Shown: positions 1 through 7,695 of the stretch, piece after piece
Layout: every line of letters begins with the position of its first letter
Numbering within the stretch: the first letter of the stretch is position 1
Assembly (NCBI RefSeq): GCF_000712075.1
Contig: NZ_JONW01000009.1
Span: 310,001-374,000, forward strand
Source: Caulobacter sp. UNC358MFTsu5.1
GTDB lineage: Bacteria > Pseudomonadota > Alphaproteobacteria > Caulobacterales > Caulobacteraceae
Reading direction: 5' to 3'
Length of the DNA stretch: 64,000 nt
Position numbers and translations under genes: made by a program
Notes under the pieces: generated by a model
Told to the model about the DNA's origin: nothing
The model's input: only the letters and a program-made list of their open reading frames with translations
Database searches by the model: none

Positions 1-491
1 TTGGGCAGGCGCACGCAGTTGGGCGGATCGGAATATTCCTCCAGGTGGCCGTCGCCCACCGTCATCCAGGTGACCTTGTCCAGGTCGACGCCGTACTCGT
101 GCTGCAGCACGCCCCGGATCCACAGGCCCGTGGTCTGGGCGTAGGTGCGCACCCCGACCTGCCTGCCCTCGATGTCCCGGGGGTCCAGATGGCCCAATTC
201 GCTATTGAAACCGGCGCAGTGGTGCTGGAAACGGCCCGAGATCGGGGCCGGCAGCATGACATAGGGCTTCCCGTAGCACTTGGCCTGCAGGTAGGTGACG
301 ATGGCCAGCTCGCCCGCGTCGTACTGGTCGCGGCGGACCATGTCCTTGAAGCCGTTGTGGGCCTGTTCGGGGCCGCAGTAGTCCAGCTTGACGATATCGG
401 AGGTCACCCGGCCGTCCTTCATGGCCTTGGTCACCGGATAGTCGGCCAGGTTCGTCTTCAGCGTCAGGACGTCGGTCGTGGTGTCGGTCAT
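1..491 (-). CDS. 4,5-dihydroxyphthalate decarboxylase-like protein, partial (C-terminus outside window)
   Basis: The first 163 codons are visible and the gene runs off the left edge. The protein has the fold signature of the Pht5/NMT1-like family: an opening strand (VLTLKTNLADYPVTKAMKDG), then a GRxVGVRAYxxTTGLWIRGVL block that matches the block in the paralogue at 7696-8664 (VGVRAYSVTTGVWLRQAL). There is no signal peptide, so a cytoplasmic enzyme is more likely than an ABC-transporter binding protein. Pht5 removes a carboxylate from 4,5-dihydroxyphthalate; the substrate here is unknown. The ATG at 491 follows GAGGGG, and an in-frame ATG at 500 is an alternative. It lies 18 bases after the ThDP enzyme gene and is probably co-transcribed with it. 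Confidence 0.7.
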   Translation of the reverse strand, partial: MTDTTTDVLTLKTNLADYPVTKAMKDGRVTSDIVKLDYCGPEQAHNGFKDMVRRDQYDAGELAIVTYLQAKCYGKPYVMLPAPISGRFQHHCAGFNSELGHLDPRDIEGRQVGVRTYAQTTGLWIRGVLQHEYGVDLDKVTWMTVGDGHLEEYSDPPNCVRLP

Positions 492-509
492 GGTTCCCAT
501 CCCCTCGCG

Positions 510-2054
510 CTAGAGCGCGACCTCGATCAGCACCGGACCCGCCTCGCGGACCGAATTGACCATGCTCTTGTGGAAGTCCTCGGCCGTGGTGACGCGGTGC
601 GAGGGGACGCCCATGCTGGTCCCCATCGCCACCCAGTCGATGCGCGGCTTGTCGATGTCGATCATCGCCAGGGCCTGCGGGCCCGGCGCGCCGAAACCCA
701 TGTTGGCGAATTCGGTCTTGAGGATCTGGTAGCTGTGGTTGGCGAAGATGATCGTGGTGACGTTCAGGCCTTCGCGCGCCTGGGTCCACAGCGACTGGAT
801 CGTGTACATGGCGCTGCCGTCGCCCACCATGCAGAACACCCTGCGGTCCGGGCAGGCCAGGGCCGCGCCGGTCGCCACGGGCGTGCCGTAGCCGATGGAG
901 CCGCCCATGTTCTGGATGGTGTCGTGCGGCAGGGCGCCGGCGGTCAGCCCCATCGACTCGCGGCCCGTGGTCAGCGACTCGTCGACCAGGATGCAGTGCT
1001 CGGGCATGGCGCTGGCCAGGGCGTGGGCGATGCTGATCGGCTCCAGCTTGCCGGTCGGGACGCCGTTGTCGACGCGGGCCTGGACACGCGGCGCCACGGC
1101 CGGGCCGCCCAGGGCGTCCAGCAGCATCTCCAGCCCCCGGACGCTGTCCTCGTCGGTCGTCGCCAGGCTGTGGACCACGGCCTCGGGCGACTTCAGCAGG
1201 CTGGGCTTGTCCGGATAGCTGAAGAAGGCGATCGGCTCGCCGGTCTCGACCGTGACGATGTTCTTGAAGCCCTTCAGGAAGGCCACGGCTTGCAGCACGG
1301 CGTAGGGGATGCGCTCCAGCGGCACGCGGCCGGCGCCGCGCTCGATACGGGCGCTGAAGAACTGGGTCGCCAGGCGCGCGCCGGTCTTGGCGGCGACGCG
1401 GCCGGCCAGGTCCAGCGCCCTGCCCCGCATCGCCTTGCCGCCGAAGATGATCAGGGTCGGTTCGCCGGCCCGCAGCACCTGGGCCACGTGGTCGACGCGG
1501 GCCTGGTCGGGCGCCTTGCGCTGGATCGCGGCGCGGGCGGTCTTGGGCGGCTGGCCCGCGTCGCCCCACGAGGTGTCGCCCGGCAGGATCAGGGTGGCGA
1601 TCTGGCCGGGATGCTCGCTGGCCTTGGCCACCGCCGAGGCGGTGTCCTGGGCGATCGAGGCCGAACTGTCGGCGCGGCGCACCCAGTGGCTGAGCGGCCG
1701 GGCCAGGCCTTCGATGTCGGAGGTCAGGGGCGCGTCGTACTTCAGGTGCGCGGTGGCGTGCTCGCCGATGATGTTGACCATCCCGGAGCTGGCGCGCTTG
1801 GCGTTGTGGATGTTGGCCAGGCCGTTGGCCAGGCCCGGGCCCAGGTGCAGCAGGGTCGAGGCCGGCGTGTCGCGCATGCGATACCAGCCGTCGGCCGCCC
1901 CGGTGGCCACGCCCTCGAACAGGCACAGCACGCTCTTCATGCGGGGATTTTCCAGCGCCGCGAGGAAGTGCATTTCCGACGTGCCGGGATTGGCGAAGCA
2001 GACCTCGACGCCCTGGTCGGCCAGCGTGTTCACAAGGCTTTCGGCGCCGTTCAT
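510..2054 (-). CDS. ThDP-dependent 2-oxoacid decarboxylase / acetolactate synthase-like enzyme
   Basis: A 514-residue member of the IlvB/MdlC (benzoylformate decarboxylase-like) family. The N-terminal PYR domain carries the conserved ThDP-activating glutamate (E47 in LFEGVATGAADGW). The C-terminal PP domain carries the GDG...N cofactor motif starting near residue 411 (GDGSAMYT, then FANHSY). The ATG at 2054 is preceded by GGAGGA; an upstream in-frame start at 2138 lacks a comparable site and would add 28 residues unlike the family. In this operon the likely job is non-oxidative decarboxylation of a 2-oxo acid released by the HpaI-type aldolase encoded just upstream, giving an aldehyde for the dehydrogenase at 8812-10377. 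That role is inference. A second ThDP enzyme is at 19078-20766. Confidence 0.85.
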   Translation of the reverse strand: MNGAESLVNTLADQGVEVCFANPGTSEMHFLAALENPRMKSVLCLFEGVATGAADGWYRMRDTPASTLLHLGPGLANGLANIHNAKRASSGMVNIIGEHATAHLKYDAPLTSDIEGLARPLSHWVRRADSSASIAQDTASAVAKASEHPGQIATLILPGDTSWGDAGQPPKTARAAIQRKAPDQARVDHVAQVLRAGEPTLIIFGGKAMRGRALDLAGRVAAKTGARLATQFFSARIERGAGRVPLERIPYAVLQAVAFLKGFKNIVTVETGEPIAFFSYPDKPSLLKSPEAVVHSLATTDEDSVRGLEMLLDALGGPAVAPRVQARVDNGVPTGKLEPISIAHALASAMPEHCILVDESLTTGRESMGLTAGALPHDTIQNMGGSIGYGTPVATGAALACPDRRVFCMVGDGSAMYTIQSLWTQAREGLNVTTIIFANHSYQILKTEFANMGFGAPGPQALAMIDIDKPRIDWVAMGTSMGVPSHRVTTAEDFHKSMVNSVREAGPVLIEVAL

Positions 2055-2180
2055 CTCTACTCCTCCACTCGGCGGAAGCGCTTCACGGCGCGTCCGTTTC
2101 GAAGGAAGAGAGATCATTTCCAGGCGGCGGCGACCCAATCCAAACGGGCCGGAAAGCGATAGATTTCCGGGTGTTCAGCG

Positions 2181-2260
2181 CGGGGACATGCCCTTGCGGC
2201 GTGTCTCCACCGACTAGCGCCGCGCTGCTGAAGGGGACACGCCGCAAGGGCATGTCCCCG
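2181..2260. repeat. Long perfect inverted repeat (REP-like palindromic element)
   Basis: Positions 2181-2205 and 2236-2260 are perfectly complementary over 25 bases, with a 30-base loop. The arms begin CGGGGACATGCCCTTGCGG. It sits in the 213-base gap between two co-directional genes and is followed by no T-run, so it looks more like a mobile palindromic intergenic element or an mRNA processing/stability hairpin than a simple terminator. It would split the operon transcript between the aldolase and ThDP genes. Confidence 0.85.
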
Positions 2261-2267
2261 GTCCAAA

Positions 2268-3125
2268 TCAGTACCCCGCCAGCTCCTTGCCCTTGCCGAC
2301 CACGCCGTACGAGCGCTGCGGGGCGGCCATCAGCCAGCGGTAGCCTTCCGACAGCAGGCGCTCGAGGTTGCCGGCGTTGGTGTGCGGATTGCCGACCGGC
2401 ACGCCGCGGCGCACGCAGGTGTCGGCGACCTTCTTCATGGCGTCGCGGACGTCCGGATGGTCGTACTGCCGCGGGAGGCCCATCTCCTGGCTGAGGTCGC
2501 CCTCCCCGATCAGCACGAAGCCGATCCCGGGCACTTCCTTGAGGATCTCGTCGAGGTTCTCGACGCCCTTGACGCTCTCGATCATCAGCCCGACCAGCAG
2601 CTCGCCGTGCGGGGCCAGCGGCCAGACATCGGCCCTGGCGTAGTACTCGGCCTGGGAGAGACCCCAGTAGCGGGCGGCGGTCGCCGGCCCGTCGCCGCGC
2701 ACGCCGCGCGGCTCGTACAGGGGCGCGTTCTTCGGACGACCGTAGCGGCAGGCCGAGACGGCGTTGTAGGCCTGGGCCACGTCGTTGATGTGCGGCCAGA
2801 TCACGCCGTAGACGCCCCGGTCCAGGGCCTGCTTGGCGTAGGCCTGGTTCATCTCCACGCCGTTGGCCGGGATGCGGACGATCGGGGTCACCTGGGGCGC
2901 CAGGCTGGCGGCCGAGTGGATCTGCTTGCGGTTCAGCAGATACTGCAGCGCATCGCCCAGGGCGGCCATGTCCCAGGGATTGTGCTCCATCTCGAACACC
3001 AGCCCGTCATAGGGCGCGTCCGACAGGTCGATGGCCGATTGCTTGTCGGCCTTGGCGAAGCAGGTGAAGACCGGCTTGCCGGCCTCCCAGGCGCGGATGA
3101 CGCCGTTCAGGCGGGTGTCGCTCAT
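2268..3125 (-). CDS. HpcH/HpaI-family class II aldolase
   Basis: A 285-residue TIM-barrel aldolase of the 4-hydroxy-2-oxoheptanedioate aldolase/citrate lyase beta family. Visible family motifs are PIVRIPANG (the substrate-binding arginine strand), GVIWPHI, the metal-ligand glutamate in GLMIESVKG and the metal-ligand aspartate in GEGDLSQEMG. Such enzymes use Mg2+ or Mn2+ to split 4-hydroxy-2-oxo acids into pyruvate (or oxaloacetate) and an aldehyde or keto acid. It lies 21 bases after the LigB-type dioxygenase gene, so it probably performs the final carbon-carbon cleavage of that pathway. This is a different aldolase family from the LigK/RraA type used by the gallate cluster at 24689. Confidence 0.85.
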   Translation of the reverse strand: MSDTRLNGVIRAWEAGKPVFTCFAKADKQSAIDLSDAPYDGLVFEMEHNPWDMAALGDALQYLLNRKQIHSAASLAPQVTPIVRIPANGVEMNQAYAKQALDRGVYGVIWPHINDVAQAYNAVSACRYGRPKNAPLYEPRGVRGDGPATAARYWGLSQAEYYARADVWPLAPHGELLVGLMIESVKGVENLDEILKEVPGIGFVLIGEGDLSQEMGLPRQYDHPDVRDAMKKVADTCVRRGVPVGNPHTNAGNLERLLSEGYRWLMAAPQRSYGVVGKGKELAGY

Positions 3126-3146
3126 GCTGATCTCGTTCTCTCGGGG

Positions 3147-4184
3147 TCAGGCCGCGCCGATGGCGTCCAGGCTGTTGTCTTGGGGAGGCTCGTCGGGGTT
3201 CCAGTACATGAAGCCCATGCCCTCGCCTGTGCCGGCGGCGGTGCGCCAGCACGGCACGTAATCGACCAGCGTCATCTTCGCCCCGGTGTGCTGCAGGGCC
3301 ATCATGACGATGCTGTAGATCTTCACCTCGGAGGTGCCCGACTGGTAGTAACCGTCGGGGATGGCGGCCAGGCCGTCGTAGTCGTAGGCCGCCAGCTTCC
3401 CCATGACGTCGCGGTCGAACTCCTCGTCGTTGACGAAGTGCGACAGGCCGCCCGAGGCGATGATCGCCACCCGCACGTCGTCCGGCCAGGCCTCGACGGC
3501 CTCGCGCAGGACGCGTCCGAATTCGATGCAGCGGCTCATCGACGGCTGGGTCGGCGGATAGAACAGGTTGAACAGCACCGGCACGTGCGGCGGCGGCTGG
3601 TCGCCCATGATCTGGTGGTAGACGAAGCTGTAGGCGTGCGGGACCACAGGATAGTCCGGCCGCATCCCCTGGCGCTCGGCCATCCAGACGTTCTCGGGCC
3701 AGGCCTGCAGGTCGTTGAGGTCGAACCCCTCCTTCTGGAAGGTCTTGATCAGGTAGGTCGCCAGCTCGGGATAGGCCTTGTGCACCACGTGGCGGTCGGG
3801 GGCGTAGACGCTGCGCTGGGGCGGGCCGTTGTGGACGTCCTCGCCGGTATAGATCGTGATCGACGGCGACTGGTCGGGCCAGATCTCCTTCTGGTCCTTG
3901 CCCAGCACGATGGCGACATCGACCTTGGCCCGCTTGTAGGCTTCAGCCATCTCGTCCAGCGCGGCGCGGCAGCGGCCGGCGCGCTCGGTGCGCTCCTCCA
4001 GCGTCAGGAAGGGCTCGAAGGCGCCGCCGCGATGGGCCTCCAGCTCCGGATAGGTCCAGGTGCGGTTCTGGAACCAGAGCTCGGGGTTCTTGCGGTCCCG
4101 CTCGCCGTTCTTCAGCCAGTCCTCGGGCGCCTGCCCCAGCATGCCGCTGTGGGGCACCGCCATGCCGAACACGATCTTGGCCAT
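3147..4184 (-). CDS. LigB-type (class III) extradiol ring-cleavage dioxygenase, catalytic subunit-like
   Basis: A 345-residue protein of the LigB/protocatechuate 4,5-dioxygenase beta superfamily. Visible equivalents of the active site are H12 (AVPHSGML), the acid-base histidine H249 (ASGGLSHF) and the iron-ligand glutamate E286 (GTSEVKIY). The second iron-ligand histidine, normally in an NDH motif, seems replaced: the matching strand reads VLGKDQKEIW, with Q98 where H59 occurs in the gallate dioxygenase at 20779. No LigA-type small subunit is encoded nearby and none is fused. It lies between an ACS-type permease and an aldolase gene. Ring cleavage of a catecholic acid is the family expectation; the substrate is unknown. 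Confidence 0.8.
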   Translation of the reverse strand: MAKIVFGMAVPHSGMLGQAPEDWLKNGERDRKNPELWFQNRTWTYPELEAHRGGAFEPFLTLEERTERAGRCRAALDEMAEAYKRAKVDVAIVLGKDQKEIWPDQSPSITIYTGEDVHNGPPQRSVYAPDRHVVHKAYPELATYLIKTFQKEGFDLNDLQAWPENVWMAERQGMRPDYPVVPHAYSFVYHQIMGDQPPPHVPVLFNLFYPPTQPSMSRCIEFGRVLREAVEAWPDDVRVAIIASGGLSHFVNDEEFDRDVMGKLAAYDYDGLAAIPDGYYQSGTSEVKIYSIVMMALQHTGAKMTLVDYVPCWRTAAGTGEGMGFMYWNPDEPPQDNSLDAIGAA

Positions 4185-4223
4185 CGGCCGTACTCCTTGG
4201 AAACTTGGCCTGGACTTGGGGGC

Positions 4224-5525
4224 CTAGATGACGACGCCGTCGGGCACCTTGGGCGCCCACTCGCGACGCAGGACGAACAGGGTCGTCACCGCGCCCAGCA
4301 GCAGGAAGGCGAAGATCACGTACATCGGCAGCTGGTAGCCGCCGCTGACGTCCAGCAGCCAGCCCGACAGGATCGGCGCGACCATGCCGGCCAGGCTGAC
4401 CGCCACCTGCTGCACGCCGGTGACCACGCCGACGGCGGGCTTGGGGATCAGGGTCAGGCGGCAGAGCGCCAGGTTGTTGGCCGTGGCCAGGCCCAGGCCC
4501 GACAGCGAGGCCACGTTCCAGAACAGGGCTTCGCCCACGTTGGTGGCCCGCGCCCCCAGGATCACGGTCGAGGCCACCAGGAAGCCGGCCACCACGAAAG
4601 CCTTGCGCACCACCACCGCGTCGCCGCCGCGGGCGATCAGCTTGTCGGCCGTCCAGCCGGCGACCAGGGCCACGATGGCGATCCCGGCGAAGCTGAAGAA
4701 GGAATAGAGGCCCATCTTTTCCAGCGACAGGCCGCGCTGTTCGACCAGATAGGCCGGCATCCAGGTCATGCAGTAGAAGGTGAAGTAGTTGTAGCAGAAG
4801 TTGACCACCAGCGTGCCCCAGACCAGCGGGCTGGCCAGGATGTTCTTCATGGGCACGGCCGAGGCCTTGGCCCTGACCGCGGCCATGTCGGCTTTCTTGG
4901 GCAGGTCGTTCTTGACCATGAACAGCCAGGGCAGCAGCCAGACCAGCCCCACGCCGCCGGTGATGAAGAACATCGCCCGCCAGTCGTAGGCCGCGATCAG
5001 CCAGGCCGCGACCGGCGCGCCGATGGCGGGGCCGAACTTGGTGCCCAGCATGTAGAAGCCCACGGCCGTGCCGCTCTGACCTTCGTGGAAATTGTTGCGG
5101 ATCCAGCGATAGCTGGCCGGCACCACCACCGCCTCGGCGGCGCCCACGATCAGGCGCATGACGATCAGGGCGGTCAGTGTGGTCGTCAGGCCCGTCAGGG
5201 CCGACGCCGCGCACCACAGGACGAAGCAGATCGTATAGGGCGTCTTGACGCCATAGCGGTCGACGACCCAGCCCATCGGGATCTGCATGGCCGCGTAGGA
5301 CCAGAAGAACGCCGAATTGATCCAGCCCCGGCCCAGGTTCGACAGATGGAAGTGCGCCTTGAAGTGGGGCACCGCCAGGGCCGAGGAGATGCTGGTCCGG
5401 TCGACGAACGCGATCAGGGCGCCCACCGCCAGCAGAGCCAGGATCGCCCAGCGGACCCAGAGCGCCTGCACCGTCTTTTCGTTCGCCGTCGCGCCGCCGA
5501 CGGCGGTCTCGCTGTAGCTGGCCAT
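4224..5525 (-). CDS. MFS permease, anion:cation symporter type, probable aromatic acid uptake
   Basis: A 433-residue inner-membrane transporter with about 12 hydrophobic segments. The first begins near residue 23 (WAILALLAVGALIAFVDR), with the family-typical DRTSIS motif after helix 1 and the loop 2-3 motif GWVVDRYG. The pattern fits the ACS (hexuronate/phthalate permease) branch of the MFS. The ATG at 5525 is preceded by GGGGAGG. A longer in-frame reading upstream would overlap the amidohydrolase gene and is rejected. Position inside the catabolic operon suggests it imports the pathway substrate across the inner membrane, possibly after outer-membrane passage through a TonB receptor; the substrate is inferred only from context. 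Confidence 0.82.
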   Translation of the reverse strand: MASYSETAVGGATANEKTVQALWVRWAILALLAVGALIAFVDRTSISSALAVPHFKAHFHLSNLGRGWINSAFFWSYAAMQIPMGWVVDRYGVKTPYTICFVLWCAASALTGLTTTLTALIVMRLIVGAAEAVVVPASYRWIRNNFHEGQSGTAVGFYMLGTKFGPAIGAPVAAWLIAAYDWRAMFFITGGVGLVWLLPWLFMVKNDLPKKADMAAVRAKASAVPMKNILASPLVWGTLVVNFCYNYFTFYCMTWMPAYLVEQRGLSLEKMGLYSFFSFAGIAIVALVAGWTADKLIARGGDAVVVRKAFVVAGFLVASTVILGARATNVGEALFWNVASLSGLGLATANNLALCRLTLIPKPAVGVVTGVQQVAVSLAGMVAPILSGWLLDVSGGYQLPMYVIFAFLLLGAVTTLFVLRREWAPKVPDGVVI

Positions 5526-5551
5526 GTTCGCCTCCCCGGGCTTTTTCATCG

Positions 5552-6406
5552 TTACGCGCCCAGCATCGGATAGAGCTTGAGCGCGGTCTTGCCGAATATC
5601 CATTCGCGGTCCTGGCCGGAAAGCGAAGACAGGCGATCCTGGGCCGCGCCGAGGATCTCGCCCAGCGTCCCCGGCGAGGTCGGGAAGTTCGAGCCCCAGG
5701 CCAGGCGGTCGGCGCCGAAGGCCTCGACCACCTTCGGGAACCAGGTTTCCGGCGTGGCCGCGCCCTTGACGCTGTCGCCCATGATCCGGGGCGTCAGCTT
5801 CAGATGGATCGACGGCAGGTCGGCCAGGTCGAACAGGCTCCGGGCGGCCGCGTAGGGCGGACCGTCGGTCACCTCCGGGCGGCCCAGGTGATCCAGGATG
5901 ATCGGCACGTTCGGAAAGCGCTCGGCCAGGGCCCGCACCTGCGGCAGGCCGACGGGGCCGGTCTGGATGCACATGGTCAGGCCCAGCTCGCCCAGCAGCT
6001 CCCAGGCCGGATAGGCGCGCTCGTCCTCCAGCTCGCTGGGGTCGAAGTCCTTGGTGCTGCCGCCGGTGAAGATGCGCAGGCCCGCCAGGCCCTTGTCGGT
6101 CCAGGCCCTGATCGTCGCCACCGCGTCCGGCGCCCGCACGTCCACCGAACCCACGGCGATCAGCCGATCGGCGTGGGCGTTGCAGGCGTCGACCACATAG
6201 CTGTTGTCGAAGCCGTAGGTGGTCGAGGAGTGGACGACGGCGGCCTTGGCGACGCCCGCCTGGTCCATCGCCTCGATCAGGGTCTCGACCACGCAGGGCC
6301 GCTCCTGCGACCAGTCGGACCGCTTGCCGAACAGCGGGGCCGGCGGATAGCGGCCCTCGTCGTCCGAGATCACGTGCGGGTGGATGTCGATGATTTGCGA
6401 CGCCAT
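5552..6406 (-). CDS. Amidohydrolase-superfamily (COG3618-like) hydrolase or lactonase
   Basis: A 284-residue TIM-barrel protein of the amidohydrolase-2 family, related in motif order to 2-pyrone-4,6-dicarboxylate hydrolase (LigI) and other lactonases. The strand-1 HxH motif is H9-P10-H11, and the characteristic LDHLGRP motif has H173. At the end of strand 8, where members usually carry Asp (WGSDxP), this protein has N240 in AWGSNFPTS, which may alter metal use or chemistry. It lies 26 bases before the permease gene. A lactone or pseudo-acid hydrolysis step after ring cleavage is plausible, as is a decarboxylase role known for relatives; neither is proven by sequence. Confidence 0.78.
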   Translation of the reverse strand: MASQIIDIHPHVISDDEGRYPPAPLFGKRSDWSQERPCVVETLIEAMDQAGVAKAAVVHSSTTYGFDNSYVVDACNAHADRLIAVGSVDVRAPDAVATIRAWTDKGLAGLRIFTGGSTKDFDPSELEDERAYPAWELLGELGLTMCIQTGPVGLPQVRALAERFPNVPIILDHLGRPEVTDGPPYAAARSLFDLADLPSIHLKLTPRIMGDSVKGAATPETWFPKVVEAFGADRLAWGSNFPTSPGTLGEILGAAQDRLSSLSGQDREWIFGKTALKLYPMLGA

Positions 6407-6507
6407 GACCTGTACTGTTCTTTCCTGGGCCTTGGGCTCGGGCCTTGCTGGCCGCCGCCTCGTTGCTCCGAACCTCGTCGGAGCCCGCCCCTTTTGGAAT
6501 TCGAAGT

Positions 6508-6542
6508 TCCGCCGCGAGCCATAAGTTCAGGCTCGCGGCGGA
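6508..6542. repeat. 13-bp stem inverted repeat
   Basis: TCCGCCGCGAGCC at 6508-6520 pairs with GGCTCGCGGCGGA at 6530-6542 around a 9-base loop. It lies in the 246-base gap between the LigJ-like and amidohydrolase genes. There is no T-tract, so it may be a repeat element or a processing hairpin rather than a terminator. Confidence 0.75.
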
Positions 6543-6551
6543 TGCCGATCG

Positions 6552-6592
6552 CTAGAGCGGACTTGTGTCCGATGGACCCAAGTCCGCTCTAG
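6552..6592. repeat. 14-bp stem inverted repeat
   Basis: CTAGAGCGGACTTG at 6552-6565 pairs perfectly with CAAGTCCGCTCTAG at 6579-6592 around a 13-base loop. It is the second hairpin in the same intergenic gap, ten bases from the first. The two together could attenuate transcription from the upstream to the downstream half of the operon. Confidence 0.75.
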
Positions 6593-6652
6593 ATCTCCTT
6601 GTTTTGACGCGCTTTCTTCACGCGAACCGGTGTCCACTTCGCTCGAAAGTGC

Positions 6653-7678
6653 TTACAGGCCCTTGGCCTTCAGCTGGGCGTCCAGGCGCGGATAGACCCG
6701 CCGGGCGTTGCCCTCGTAGATGTTGAAGCGATCCTGGTCGGTCAGGCTGACGCAGGCGTCCACATAGCGCTTGGTGTCGTCGAAATAGTGCCCGGTGTCG
6801 GGGTCCTTGCCCCGCACGGCGCCGATCATCTCCGACCCGAACAGCACGTTCTTGGACGGGATCACCTTGGTCAGCAGGTCCACGCCCGGATGGTGGTAGA
6901 CGCAACTGTCGAAGAAGATGTTGTCCAGCAGCCCTTCCAGCGGTCGGTTGGCCATCTCCAGCGACATGCCGCGATAGCGTCCCCAGTGATAGGGCACCGC
7001 CCCGCCGCCGTGCGGGATGACCAGGCGCAGGGTCGGGAAGTCCTTGAACAGGTCGCTCTGCAGGATCTGCATGAACACCGAGGTGTCGGCGTTCAGATAG
7101 TGCGCGCCGGTGCCGTGGAAGTTCGGATTGCACGAGGCCGCCACATGGACCATGGCCGGAACGTCCAGGTCGCACAGCGCCTCGAACAGCGGATACCACT
7201 CGCGGTCGGTCAGGGGCTTGCCGGTCCAGTAGCCGCCGGTCGGGTCCGGGTTCAGATTGCAGCCGACGAAGCCCAGCTCCTCGACGCAGCGGCGCAGTTC
7301 GGGGATCGAGTTGGCCGGCGGCGCGCCGGGCGACTGCGGCAGCTGGCAGACCGGGACGAAGTTGTCCGGATAGAGCTCGGTCACCCGCTTGACCAGGTTG
7401 TTGGAGACCTCGGCCCACTGCAGGCTGGTGCGCTCGTTGCCCAGGTGGTGGCTCATCAGGCCGGCGATCGGCGAGAACAGGGTCAGGTCGCTGCCCCGCT
7501 CCTGTTGCAGCTTCAGCTGGCCGTTGCCGACGCCCTCGCGGATCTCGTCGTCGCTGACATGGGCTTCCGAGACCGGCGGCGCGTTGGCCGGGTCGTTGGC
7601 GGCGTCCACCTGGCGCTGGCGCCAGTCGCGGAACGACTTGGGAACGGTGGTGAAGTGGCCGTGGCAATCGATGATCAT
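6653..7678 (-). CDS. ligJ: LigJ-like 4-oxalomesaconate hydratase paralogue (amidohydrolase superfamily)
   Basis: A 341-residue protein, the usual LigJ length, beginning MIIDCHGHFTT with the zinc-binding HxH motif. Other shared LigJ landmarks are CQLPQSPG, GCNLNPDP, AMVHVAASCN, the histidine in VIPHGGGAVPYHWG and the glutamate in FGSEMIGAVRG. LigJ hydrates the enol of 4-oxalomesaconate to 4-carboxy-4-hydroxy-2-oxoadipate. A second copy is at 28393-29415 in the gallate cluster, so this one may act on a different ring-fission product. The ATG at 7678 is chosen over the in-frame GTG at 7699, which overlaps the preceding stop. It follows the decarboxylase-like gene by 17 bases. Confidence 0.85.
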   Translation of the reverse strand: MIIDCHGHFTTVPKSFRDWRQRQVDAANDPANAPPVSEAHVSDDEIREGVGNGQLKLQQERGSDLTLFSPIAGLMSHHLGNERTSLQWAEVSNNLVKRVTELYPDNFVPVCQLPQSPGAPPANSIPELRRCVEELGFVGCNLNPDPTGGYWTGKPLTDREWYPLFEALCDLDVPAMVHVAASCNPNFHGTGAHYLNADTSVFMQILQSDLFKDFPTLRLVIPHGGGAVPYHWGRYRGMSLEMANRPLEGLLDNIFFDSCVYHHPGVDLLTKVIPSKNVLFGSEMIGAVRGKDPDTGHYFDDTKRYVDACVSLTDQDRFNIYEGNARRVYPRLDAQLKAKGL

Positions 7679-7695
7679 GGCTCTACGCTCCCCGC

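Noticed and set aside
2181..2260. Insertion-sequence terminal repeats
   Set aside because: The arms enclose only 30 bases, there is no transposase and no target duplication was seen.
45..5573. Long plus-strand open frames (705 and 1063 codons)
   Set aside because: They overlap strongly supported minus-strand catabolic genes in full. Codon bias and motifs belong to the minus strand.
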